Source: Cytophagaceae bacterium
GTDB lineage: Bacteria > Bacteroidota > Bacteroidia > Cytophagales > Cytophagaceae
Reading direction: 5' to 3'
Length of the DNA stretch: 13,778 nt
Assembly (NCBI GenBank): GCA_021151805.1
Contig: JAGKWN010000107.1
Coordinates: 1 to 13,778, forward strand
The position numbers and the translations under genes were made by a program. How positions within the stretch are numbered: the first letter of the stretch is position 1; every line of letters begins with the position of its first letter. A model generated the notes under the pieces. The model was not told the origin of the DNA and did no database searches. It saw only the letters and a program-made list of their open reading frames with translations. Below are positions 1-6,711 of this stretch, one piece after another.

Positions 1-48
1 GTAAAATAAGTCCCCGTAATTTTCAATTCTTAAACTTTTTAAATACCT

Positions 49-1137
49 ATGAATACTGCATTTAAATTTATTACACTTCTGTTACTATTTACCGCTGCAC
101 AATTTTCATACAGTCAGACAAACCAGGAAAAAGCGTTAAAGAAAGGCCAGGAAGCGATTCAGCTTATGGACAATGGAAAAATTGATGAAAGTATCAAGCT
201 ATTAGAAGAAGCACAAAAACTAGATCCTGACAGATTCGACTATCCATATGAATTAGCTTATGCACATTATATCAAGGAAGATTACAAAGGCACCATTGCG
301 ATCCTGGAGAAAAACAAAGATCACAAAAATGTTACAGACCGCTTGTTTCAACTATTAGGCAACAGCTATGACATGCTTGGCCAAAGCGACAAAGCACTCG
401 AAACGTATGATGCCGGGCTGAAAAAATTTCCGAACTCAGGTATGATGTATCTGGAAAAAGGAAATGTGTATTGGGGAAAAGAAGATTATTCAAAAGCACT
501 GCCATTTTATGAAAAAGGCATTGAAGTAGATCCGCAGTTCCCTTCCAACTATTACCGCGCCAGCAGAATTTACTGCGCTTCAACGGAAGAAGTTTGGGGA
601 ATGATCTATGGTGAGATATTCATGAACCTGGAGCGTAACAGTAAGAGAACTGCCGAGATAAGTAAACTCTTATATGACACATACAAAAGCCAGATCAAAT
701 TCAAAGATAAAAATTCTTTTTCTGTAAGCTTCAGTCAGAATGCAACCATCAACATCAGCGACCCGAACGATGCAAGCAACATAAAGCTGCCTTACGGTGT
801 AGGCGTATATGAACCAACCTTATTAATGGCAATGATTAATGAAAAAGAAATCGACATGAACGCATTGTCCCGGATCCGAAAAAACTTTGTTGAGCTTTAT
901 TACAACAACGGTCATGATAAAACCTACCCGAATGCATTGTTTGCTTATCAGAATAAAGTCCTTAAAGAAGGTCATATAGATGCTTACAACCACTGGATCC
1001 TCATGAAAGGTGATGAAACAGCTTTTAACACATGGCAGGCTGCAAACAAAGACAAATGGGATGCCTTTGTAAAATGGTTTACAAGCAACGGGCTAGTGCT
1101 TAGTAGTACAAATAAATTCTACAGCGGACAATATTGA
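49..1137 (+). CDS. Secreted tetratricopeptide-repeat (TPR) protein
   Basis: The 362-residue product starts with a Sec signal peptide: a short polar start, then a hydrophobic stretch at about residues 7-19, with likely cleavage after SYS (residue 22). It should therefore be exported to the periplasm or beyond. Residues 28-165 form about four TPR units, with the usual A/G/Y/F pattern and units ending in LDP, FPN and VDP; the clearest are 28-61, 95-128 and 132-165. TPR units normally bind other proteins. The region from about 200 to 362 is not a repeat I recognise. It carries an aromatic, Asn-rich segment with several Trp residues near the end and may be a separate domain. The ATG at 49 is preceded by A+T-rich DNA without a Shine-Dalgarno sequence. 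The stop at 1135-1137 lies 11 bases before the next gene's ATG, so the two are probably co-transcribed. The partner and specific function are unknown. Confidence 0.9.
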   Translation: MNTAFKFITLLLLFTAAQFSYSQTNQEKALKKGQEAIQLMDNGKIDESIKLLEEAQKLDPDRFDYPYELAYAHYIKEDYKGTIAILEKNKDHKNVTDRLFQLLGNSYDMLGQSDKALETYDAGLKKFPNSGMMYLEKGNVYWGKEDYSKALPFYEKGIEVDPQFPSNYYRASRIYCASTEEVWGMIYGEIFMNLERNSKRTAEISKLLYDTYKSQIKFKDKNSFSVSFSQNATINISDPNDASNIKLPYGVGVYEPTLLMAMINEKEIDMNALSRIRKNFVELYYNNGHDKTYPNALFAYQNKVLKEGHIDAYNHWILMKGDETAFNTWQAANKDKWDAFVKWFTSNGLVLSSTNKFYSGQY

Positions 1138-1148
1138 TTACAGGCAAT

Positions 1149-1682
1149 ATGAAAAAACTGTTGTTTTTATTTTCGCTTTTGTTTGTGTTGCAGCATGCAA
1201 TGGCTCAAAAGGATTTTCAAGCATCCATATCGATTCCCCAGAATTCAGGTCTGGCATTTGTAAAATATCATATTTACGAAATTCACAATAACCAGTTATA
1301 TGTGATCGAAAGATCAATTATTATGAATTTGGATACGGCCAAAACAAAAAATCCTCCGGCGCCTTTCAAATACGACACACTGGCAACATATCCTGTAAGC
1401 AAAGAACAGCTCTTAAAATTAACTGATATCGTAGAGCATACAGACTCACTGGGAAGCAATACTGCTGATGGATGTGAGTTTACTATGGGCTGGCCGAGAT
1501 TCTTTATCTATACATCATACAAAGACAAAACCATGAGTGGTTATGTTGCCAATTGTTACCGTGAACATATTTACAAAATTGTAGACCAATTCAATGCTAT
1601 ATACCCAAAGGGAGATGTAATAACATACAATCAAAAAGACCTTGCTATTCTTGAAGCAAAGTGTAATGCCAAAGTAAAATAA
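1149..1682 (+). CDS. Small secreted protein of unknown function
   Basis: I chose the ATG at 1149, giving 177 residues, because it places a textbook signal peptide at the N terminus: MKK, then a Leu/Phe-rich core, then AMA with cleavage before Gln20. The frame also opens at a TTG at 1134 that overlaps the upstream stop, but that would put five extra residues in front of the signal peptide. The mature protein is about 158 residues with mixed beta/alpha character. It has three cysteines (109, 136, 172) and a central segment with TMGWPRFF. I do not recognise a family. It starts 11 bases after the secreted TPR gene and probably shares its transcript, so the two exported proteins may work together. 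That pairing is inference from spacing alone. The next gene follows after 38 bases. Confidence 0.82.
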   Translation: MKKLLFLFSLLFVLQHAMAQKDFQASISIPQNSGLAFVKYHIYEIHNNQLYVIERSIIMNLDTAKTKNPPAPFKYDTLATYPVSKEQLLKLTDIVEHTDSLGSNTADGCEFTMGWPRFFIYTSYKDKTMSGYVANCYREHIYKIVDQFNAIYPKGDVITYNQKDLAILEAKCNAKVK

Positions 1683-1720
1683 CAACCCTTACGTTCATAC
1701 AGGAATTAAACATTACTAAA

Positions 1721-2143
1721 ATGAATAACAACATGTATCCTTGTTTGTGGTTTGACACGCAAGCCAAAGCAGCAGCAGATTATTACTGTTCCATTTTTAA
1801 AAATTCAAAGATCACTGCAGAAAATCCGATCGTTGTGAATTTTGAATTGAATGGCAATAAATTTATCGCCCTCAACGGCGGACCGGCGTATAAATTTTCT
1901 CCGGCTACTTCTTTTGTGATTGAATGCGATACACAGGAAGAAATAGATTATTACTGGGAGAAGCTTGGCAAAGACGGCCGCTATGACAGATGCGGCTGGC
2001 TGGACGATAAATATGGTGTTACCTGGCAGGTGATTCCTGCTATTCTGCCTAAGCTTATGGCTGACCCACAACGTTCACAACGTGTAGTGGACGCATTTAT
2101 GAAAATGTCCAAATTTGATATTCAAACCTTACTGGACGCATAA
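1721..2143 (+). CDS. PhnB-like VOC-superfamily protein (3-dmu-9_3-mt fold)
   Basis: This 140-residue cytoplasmic protein belongs to the vicinal-oxygen-chelate (glyoxalase/bleomycin-resistance) superfamily, in the group often annotated as PhnB-like or '3-demethylubiquinone-9 3-methyltransferase'. Family hallmarks are visible in order: PCLWFD at 7-12, YYCSIFKNSKI at 21-31, FELNG and LNGGP at 41-55, FVIECDTQEEIDYYWEKL at 65-82, CGWLDDKYGVTWQV at 91-104, and a C-terminal helical tail. The 'methyltransferase' name in databases is historical; members lack a SAM-binding fold and their substrates are mostly unknown. The link between strand 1 and the FEL strand (about residues 31-38) is much shorter than the roughly 20 residues I remember for relatives, which accounts for 140 instead of about 155-160 residues. 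A hairpin terminator follows at 2174-2210. Confidence 0.88.
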   Translation: MNNNMYPCLWFDTQAKAAADYYCSIFKNSKITAENPIVVNFELNGNKFIALNGGPAYKFSPATSFVIECDTQEEIDYYWEKLGKDGRYDRCGWLDDKYGVTWQVIPAILPKLMADPQRSQRVVDAFMKMSKFDIQTLLDA

Positions 2144-2173
2144 GTTTTTACTCTTACAGTCGTTTAAAATCAC

Positions 2174-2210
2174 CGTTCCCATGTAATCGATGAATTGCAT
2201 GGGAACGTTT
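2174..2210 (+). terminator. Probable intrinsic terminator after the VOC gene
   Basis: A perfect 10-bp stem, CGTTCCCATG at 2174-2183 with CATGGGAACG at 2198-2207, closes a 14-base loop and is followed by TTT and then CATT. It begins 30 bases after the VOC stop codon. The U tract is short, so termination may be weak. Confidence 0.6.
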
Positions 2211-2227
2211 CATTCCACCGCAATTAT

Positions 2228-2255
2228 ATGTATTTTTACAGACGCAAAAATACAT
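2228..2255. promoter_or_regulatory. Perfect inverted repeat just before the helicase start codon
   Basis: ATGTATTTTT at 2228-2237 is the exact reverse complement of AAAAATACAT at 2246-2255, with the 8-base spacer ACAGACGC. The right arm ends four bases before the TTG start of the helicase gene. The left arm contains TATTTTTA, one base away from the Bacteroidota -7 consensus TAnnTTTG. It could therefore be a promoter overlaid by an operator, or an mRNA hairpin that limits ribosome access. I see no convincing -33 TTG. The repeat is seen directly; its role is inference. Confidence 0.4.
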
Positions 2256-2259
2256 CCCT

Positions 2260-4413
2260 TTGAAATACAAGATCCCAACCACTACCCTGCCTGTACAGGA
2301 AATCGTTGCACAGGTTACCGAACACTTTAAAGATAATACCACACTCATTGTAAAAGCTCCGCCGGGCGCAGGAAAAAGCACCTTGCTGCCCCTGACTTTT
2401 TTAAATGAAGCCTGGCTCGAAAATAAAAAGATCATTGTACTGGAACCCCGCAGACTGGCAGCAAAGACCATTGCAACACGCATGAGTCAGTTGTTGGGTG
2501 AACAAGCCGGAGAAACAATCGGCTATCGCATTCGCTTTGAAACCAAGGTAAGTGATAAAACACGGATCGAAGTGGTAACGGAAGGAATTCTCACCCGCAT
2601 GCTTCAAACCGATAACTCGCTGAAAGATGTAGCACTCGTAATCTTTGATGAATTCCATGAGCGCAGTATCCATGCCGATGTCGCACTGGCCTTATGCCGG
2701 GAAGCGCAACAGACCAAACGCAATGACCTGCGTTTGCTGATCATGTCTGCAACCATGGATCTGCCGGAACTTTCGTCCAAACTCAAAGCCCGCATCATTG
2801 AAAGTGCCGGCCGCCAATACCCGGTAGCCATTCACTACATGGGTGAAACAGACATGCACCTGCTACCCGAACTTACCGCACGTACAGTAAAAAAAGCAAG
2901 TAAAGAAAACAAAGGTGATATACTGGTATTCCTGCCAGGCCAGGCTGAGATCAATGCCTGCAAGGACCTGCTTACCAATCAGCTTGCCAATACGGTTGTT
3001 CATACACTATATGGGCAGCTTTCTTTCGCGCAGCAGCAGGCAGCACTCCTTCCCGACAAAGATGGAAAACGTAAAGTTGTACTCGCCACTTCCATTGCTG
3101 AAACCAGTTTAACCATTGAAGGCGTTACCACGGTTGTAGATTCAGGCTTTGGCAAGCGTTCAAAGTTTGATCCACAATCCGGCTTATCCAGGCTGGAAAC
3201 GGTTACCATATCCGTGGATGCTGCTGACCAGCGTGCAGGCCGCGCCGGACGTTTATCCCCGGGTACTTGCTACCGCATGTGGTCTGAAGCACAACACCAG
3301 AAATTACACAAACACCATCAACCCGAAATTGAAACAAGTGATCTTGCACCGTTGGTATTGGAGATGGCAATCTGGGGCATTCCCAATGTATACAACATGG
3401 TGTGGCTTACCCCCCCACCCAAATCGCATGTAAAACAGGCCCGCGAAACCCTGCATTACATCGACGCACTGGACCGCAACAAAGTTACGCCGCATGGTAA
3501 AAAGATTCATCAGCTTCCATGCAATCCCCGTATTGCGCACATGCTGCTGATGGCCGAGCAACTCGAACAGGATGCACTGGCAACAGATATCGCAGCTATT
3601 ATCGAAGAAAAAGATCCGCTCACAATTAAAGAAGCCGGGGTTGATATCAACGAACGTATTGAAGCGCTGCGCCGCTTCAGAAGAAACGCCGGCAAAGGCA
3701 GAGCTTTCGGAATGATCGAACGGGTTGCAAAATCTTATCGCGAGCTTATGGAAATTGATGCAGACAACGGCACCTTCGATCCATACATGAGTGGTCTGCT
3801 GTTGGCTTATGCTTATCCGGAACGCGTGGCTTTTGCACGCCCGGGGAATCAGTCACAATTCCAACTGGCAAACGGGACATATGCGCAGTTCAGTCATAAA
3901 GATTCGCTTGCCAATGAAGCCTGGGTATCGGTCGCACACATCGATGCACGTGAAGGCACCGGAAAAATATTCATGGCTTCACCACTGAATCCAAAGGATC
4001 TGAAAGGCATGGTAAAAAATGCCGTATCTGTTCATTGGGATCTGATCACAAACGAGTTGATCGTTCATACCGAACTGCGTATCGGGCAGATCGTATTGAA
4101 GTCTGTACCAATGGATGAACCAAGTGACGAACTACGTGCCAAAGCCCTGTGTGATGCTGTAAAGAAAGACGGAAGGAATTTATTAAACTTCACGCCAGAA
4201 TTTAAACAATGGCAAATGGCCATGTTTGAAGCGCAGCAGCAACATCCGTTGTCAAAATTTCCTGATGTAGATACCGAATCTTTATTACTTTCCTGTGAAG
4301 AATGGCTAACGCCGCTGGCAGATGAAATTGAAGAGAAAGACGACTTAAAAAAACTGAATCTACTTGAAATTATTGCTGCGCGGATTCCGCAGGAGTTGTT
4401 AAAGCTTGTCTGA
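2260..4413 (+). CDS. hrpB: ATP-dependent helicase, HrpB type (DExH box)
   Basis: The 717-residue protein carries the full superfamily-2 DExH helicase set. Motif I is APPGAGKST (33-41), Ia LEPRR (61-65), Ib TEGIL (107-111), II DEFH (130-133), III SAT (163-165), IV VFLPG (223-227), V TSIAETSLT (277-285) and VI QRAGRAGR (324-331). DEFHER in motif II and the WLTPPP segment near residue 386 are characteristic of HrpB rather than HrpA. A helicase-associated helical region follows, and the last 130 or so residues match the HrpB C-terminal domain. The family unwinds nucleic acid in the cytoplasm using ATP, but its physiological substrate is poorly known. Length is somewhat below the roughly 800 residues of enterobacterial HrpB. 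The start is TTG at 2260: the only nearby ATG, at 2228, is out of frame, and the N terminus then begins just before the family homology. A 60-base sample (2701-2760) is 50% G+C, against 23% at 1261-1320. Confidence 0.93.
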   Translation: MKYKIPTTTLPVQEIVAQVTEHFKDNTTLIVKAPPGAGKSTLLPLTFLNEAWLENKKIIVLEPRRLAAKTIATRMSQLLGEQAGETIGYRIRFETKVSDKTRIEVVTEGILTRMLQTDNSLKDVALVIFDEFHERSIHADVALALCREAQQTKRNDLRLLIMSATMDLPELSSKLKARIIESAGRQYPVAIHYMGETDMHLLPELTARTVKKASKENKGDILVFLPGQAEINACKDLLTNQLANTVVHTLYGQLSFAQQQAALLPDKDGKRKVVLATSIAETSLTIEGVTTVVDSGFGKRSKFDPQSGLSRLETVTISVDAADQRAGRAGRLSPGTCYRMWSEAQHQKLHKHHQPEIETSDLAPLVLEMAIWGIPNVYNMVWLTPPPKSHVKQARETLHYIDALDRNKVTPHGKKIHQLPCNPRIAHMLLMAEQLEQDALATDIAAIIEEKDPLTIKEAGVDINERIEALRRFRRNAGKGRAFGMIERVAKSYRELMEIDADNGTFDPYMSGLLLAYAYPERVAFARPGNQSQFQLANGTYAQFSHKDSLANEAWVSVAHIDAREGTGKIFMASPLNPKDLKGMVKNAVSVHWDLITNELIVHTELRIGQIVLKSVPMDEPSDELRAKALCDAVKKDGRNLLNFTPEFKQWQMAMFEAQQQHPLSKFPDVDTESLLLSCEEWLTPLADEIEEKDDLKKLNLLEIIAARIPQELLKLV

Positions 4414-4415
4414 AT

Positions 4416-4449
4416 CAGGATTTACGGGATTTGAGGATAACAGGATTTT
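4416..4449. repeat. Degenerate short tandem repeat (CAGGATTTA-like units)
   Basis: Immediately after the helicase stop codon, four imperfect units follow head to tail: CAGGATTTA (4416-4424), CGGGATTTG (4425-4433), AGGATAA (4434-4440) and CAGGATTTT (4441-4449). The spacing is 9, 9, 7 and 9 bases. I recall similar AGGATTTA phrases in intergenic DNA of other bacteria, but I cannot check copy number here. The rest of the gap up to 4501 is A+T-rich, with no gene and no clear terminator. Confidence 0.5.
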
Positions 4450-4501
4450 CACTATTATCGTTTTATTCATTATTCATAACAACTATTAAATTCTGAATTG
4501 T

Positions 4502-5662
4502 ATGTATAGATTTATTGAAAGATCATCATTTATTACGGTCTTACTTCTCTTCTTCACTCTTCTTTCAAACGCGCAGGATGCAACATCCTTGCTACTGGAA
4601 GGTACGATAGGCAAAGCCCGCATCATGGTGGAACTTACACTAAATGGTTCGGATATCTTGGGACAATACTATTATAAAAAACATAAAAAAACCATTGAGC
4701 TTGAAGGTAAATACCTTTCGGATAAAAGCATTGAGCTTGTTTACGAACATTGGGGAACCAAAGAAGTATTTGCATTAAAAGATATCGGTAACGAAAATAC
4801 CATTGCATATACCGGCACCTGGCAGCAAAGCATTGAAACAGAGAACGGAACTACAGTTTCAGCTCCTTTGGCTGTTAAACTAATGATGGCAGATGTTTCA
4901 AAAATACCGGTACAGAATACCTATGTAAAACATGCAAACCTCTCTGAATACAATTACAGCAGACTTGCTGATATTAAACTCGTGCAGGATTCTGTTCAAA
5001 AGATTAATACCGAATTTTCTGTTACCTGGCTGCGCGACACAATCACCAACTTCGCCTTTATCCGCATCAATAAAAATGTAGCAGTAAAAGGAATTGACTC
5101 CTTAAATTATTTTCTGGAAGCGCTTCAGTTCTCTGAAATCATGTCTTACCTGGATTGTAACGGCAGCGAATACACGAGTGGTATGAATGGTGTATACATA
5201 CGCGGACATGTGATGAGTTTTTCCATATTCAACAGTTATGAATGTGGCGGACCGCATCCAGACTATGGCATTACAGGCTATACCTTCAATATGGAAACTG
5301 GCAAGCAAATGCTGTTGACAGACTTTTTATTTTTCGGAAAAACAGAAGCTGATTATTCCAGCAATGATTCTTACAAACTTGGCGTTGATGTGATGGGGCC
5401 AAATATTGTAAAAGTACTGAGCAAACTTTATCCGGAAGAAATGAAAAAGCAGGATGAGGAAGATCCGGATGAACCTTGTGATTACAGTACGCCAGATGTA
5501 TGGGATTCTGCGGCGTGGCACCTGACTGAAAACGGGCTATATCTTTACCCGTATTTCTCGCGGTATGCCCGCAACTGCGATGGCGCAGAATTTTCTGTCA
5601 TCCCGTACAAAAACCTGGAAAAATATAAAAATCCAAAAATTGTGATTCCCATGACATATTGA
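4502..5662 (+). CDS. Secreted DUF3298-like (RsiV/PdaC-type) protein
   Basis: This 386-residue protein begins with a signal peptide: a charged start, a Leu/Phe-rich core at about 11-21, and SNA with cleavage before Gln25. There is no lipobox cysteine, so the mature form is probably soluble in the periplasm or outside. Residues 31-110 form a beta-rich N-terminal module, with GTIGKARIMVEL, then GQYYYKKHKKTIELEGKY and a closing GTW. The C-terminal half resembles the DUF3298 domain found in RsiV anti-sigma factors and PdaC-type deacetylases. Supporting phrases are ECGGPHPDYGITGYTFNMET at 247-266, LLTDFLF just after, WHLTENGLYLY at 339-349, and FSVIPYKNLEKY at 364-375. No catalytic deacetylase domain is present. 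Four cysteines (219, 248, 326, 359) could form disulfides. The function is unknown. A small hairpin overlaps the stop codon, and the next gene starts 48 bases further on. Confidence 0.82.
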   Translation: MYRFIERSSFITVLLLFFTLLSNAQDATSLLLEGTIGKARIMVELTLNGSDILGQYYYKKHKKTIELEGKYLSDKSIELVYEHWGTKEVFALKDIGNENTIAYTGTWQQSIETENGTTVSAPLAVKLMMADVSKIPVQNTYVKHANLSEYNYSRLADIKLVQDSVQKINTEFSVTWLRDTITNFAFIRINKNVAVKGIDSLNYFLEALQFSEIMSYLDCNGSEYTSGMNGVYIRGHVMSFSIFNSYECGGPHPDYGITGYTFNMETGKQMLLTDFLFFGKTEADYSSNDSYKLGVDVMGPNIVKVLSKLYPEEMKKQDEEDPDEPCDYSTPDVWDSAAWHLTENGLYLYPYFSRYARNCDGAEFSVIPYKNLEKYKNPKIVIPMTY

Positions 5663-5682
5663 ACTGATTCTCTCAGTTTTTT
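5662..5682 (+). terminator. Small hairpin with T tract after the DUF3298-like gene
   Basis: AACTGA (5662-5667) pairs perfectly with TCAGTT (5673-5678) across a 5-base loop, and a run of six T begins within the right arm (5677-5682). The stem is only 6 bp and touches the last base of the stop codon, so it may be weak or allow read-through into the oxidoreductase gene. Confidence 0.42.
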
Positions 5683-5710
5683 GTAGTATGATAGAATAAA
5701 AAAGAATTCG

Positions 5711-6436
5711 ATGGAAAATAAAATGAAAGTAGAAGTATGGAGCGACATTATGTGTCCGTTCTGCTACATCGGAAAACGTAACTACGAAGCTGGCTTAAAG
5801 CAATTTGCTGACAGCAACAACATAGAAATCATCTGGAAAAGCTTTCAGTTGGACCCAACCATTCCTCAGGAAACGGATGGAACAGAAAATGTATATGAAT
5901 ACCTGGCAGCCCGTAAAGGCATGAGCTACGAACAATCGGTGCACATGCACGACAGCGTGGTGGCTACAGCAAAAAAAGCCGGCCTTGAATACAATTTCGA
6001 TAAAGCCGTTATTGCAAATTCATTCAACGCACACCGCATGATCCAGCTGACTAAAACCAAAGGATTAGGCGATGCAGCGGAAGAGCGTTTATTCTATGCC
6101 TATTTTACTGAAGGTAAAAACTTCGGCAATACAGATGTATTGATTGAATTAGGCAAAGATATTGGTTTAACAGAAGCAGAAGTAAAAACTGCCTTAACGG
6201 ATGATACCTATGCGTATAAAGTCACACAGGACATCCAGGAAGCACAGCAATTGGGCGTAAGAGGTGTGCCGTTCTTTGTATTCGACCGCAAGTATGCTGT
6301 TTCAGGTGCGCAGCCACCACAAGCCTTCTTAGAAACGCTCGAAAGATCATTCTCTGAGTGGCGCAAAGAAAATCCTGCATCTCCCTTTGAAGTATCCGAA
6401 GGACCTTCCTGTACAACAGATGGTATCTGTGAATAA
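5711..6436 (+). CDS. DsbA-family (FrnE-like) dithiol oxidoreductase
   Basis: The 241-residue protein has a thioredoxin-fold start, VEVWSDIMCPFCYIGKRN, with the redox CPFC motif at Cys15-Cys18. A long helical insertion follows, and the fold ends with GVRGVPFFVFD, whose Pro187 is the expected cis-proline facing the active site. This is the FrnE/polyketide-oxidoreductase branch of the DsbA family. There is no signal peptide, so it should work in the cytoplasm in thiol-disulfide exchange or redox-stress defence rather than in envelope folding. The C terminus carries a second cysteine pair, Cys234 and Cys240 (CTTDGIC), close to the end. In Deinococcus FrnE an extra C-terminal pair communicates with the CXXC site, and a similar relay is plausible here. 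ATG 5711 was chosen; ATG 5723 (MKVEV) is possible and would remove four residues. A strong terminator follows at 6465. Confidence 0.9.
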   Translation: MENKMKVEVWSDIMCPFCYIGKRNYEAGLKQFADSNNIEIIWKSFQLDPTIPQETDGTENVYEYLAARKGMSYEQSVHMHDSVVATAKKAGLEYNFDKAVIANSFNAHRMIQLTKTKGLGDAAEERLFYAYFTEGKNFGNTDVLIELGKDIGLTEAEVKTALTDDTYAYKVTQDIQEAQQLGVRGVPFFVFDRKYAVSGAQPPQAFLETLERSFSEWRKENPASPFEVSEGPSCTTDGICE

Positions 6437-6464
6437 TTGATCTTAATCTATTCATTAAATAAAC

Positions 6465-6490
6465 AAACGCCGGCCAATGACCGGCGTTTT
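6465..6490 (+). terminator. Intrinsic terminator after the FrnE-like gene
   Basis: A perfect 9-bp stem, AAACGCCGG at 6465-6473 with CCGGCGTTT at 6481-6489, has a 7-base loop (CCAATGA) and ends in TTTT. It lies 28 bases past the stop codon. The A tract in the left arm could also support termination on the other strand. The remaining DNA up to 6711 shows no other structure I can support. Confidence 0.85.
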
Positions 6491-6711
6491 GCATTTCATT
6501 CAAAGCGCAATATTTAAAAAACATCTCAACAATTAACATTTGTAATTCAGGCAGATACATTATTCTGTTTTATATAGATCCAGTTACATTTTCTTAACCG
6601 TAAACTCCCGGCAGCATTTTTGCTTTTCTGCTTCAGGATATGGAACTTAACCTCGTATTCATTCCGTACGTTAAGCGTATGGCGGAATCCGTAAACATTA
6701 ATCTGAGATTT

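Noticed and set aside
2228..2230. ATG upstream of the helicase as its start codon
   Set aside because: It is 32 bases before the TTG at 2260 and so out of frame with the helicase.
3410..3416. Run of seven C inside the helicase gene, a possible frameshift or slippage site
   Set aside because: The reading frame continues unbroken and the run encodes part of the family-typical WLTPPP segment, so there is no sign of a broken or recoded gene.
6640..6711. Upstream in-frame extension of the macroglobulin (24 residues)
   Set aside because: It would place a non-hydrophobic leader in front of a perfect signal peptide at 6712, which is unlikely for an exported protein.
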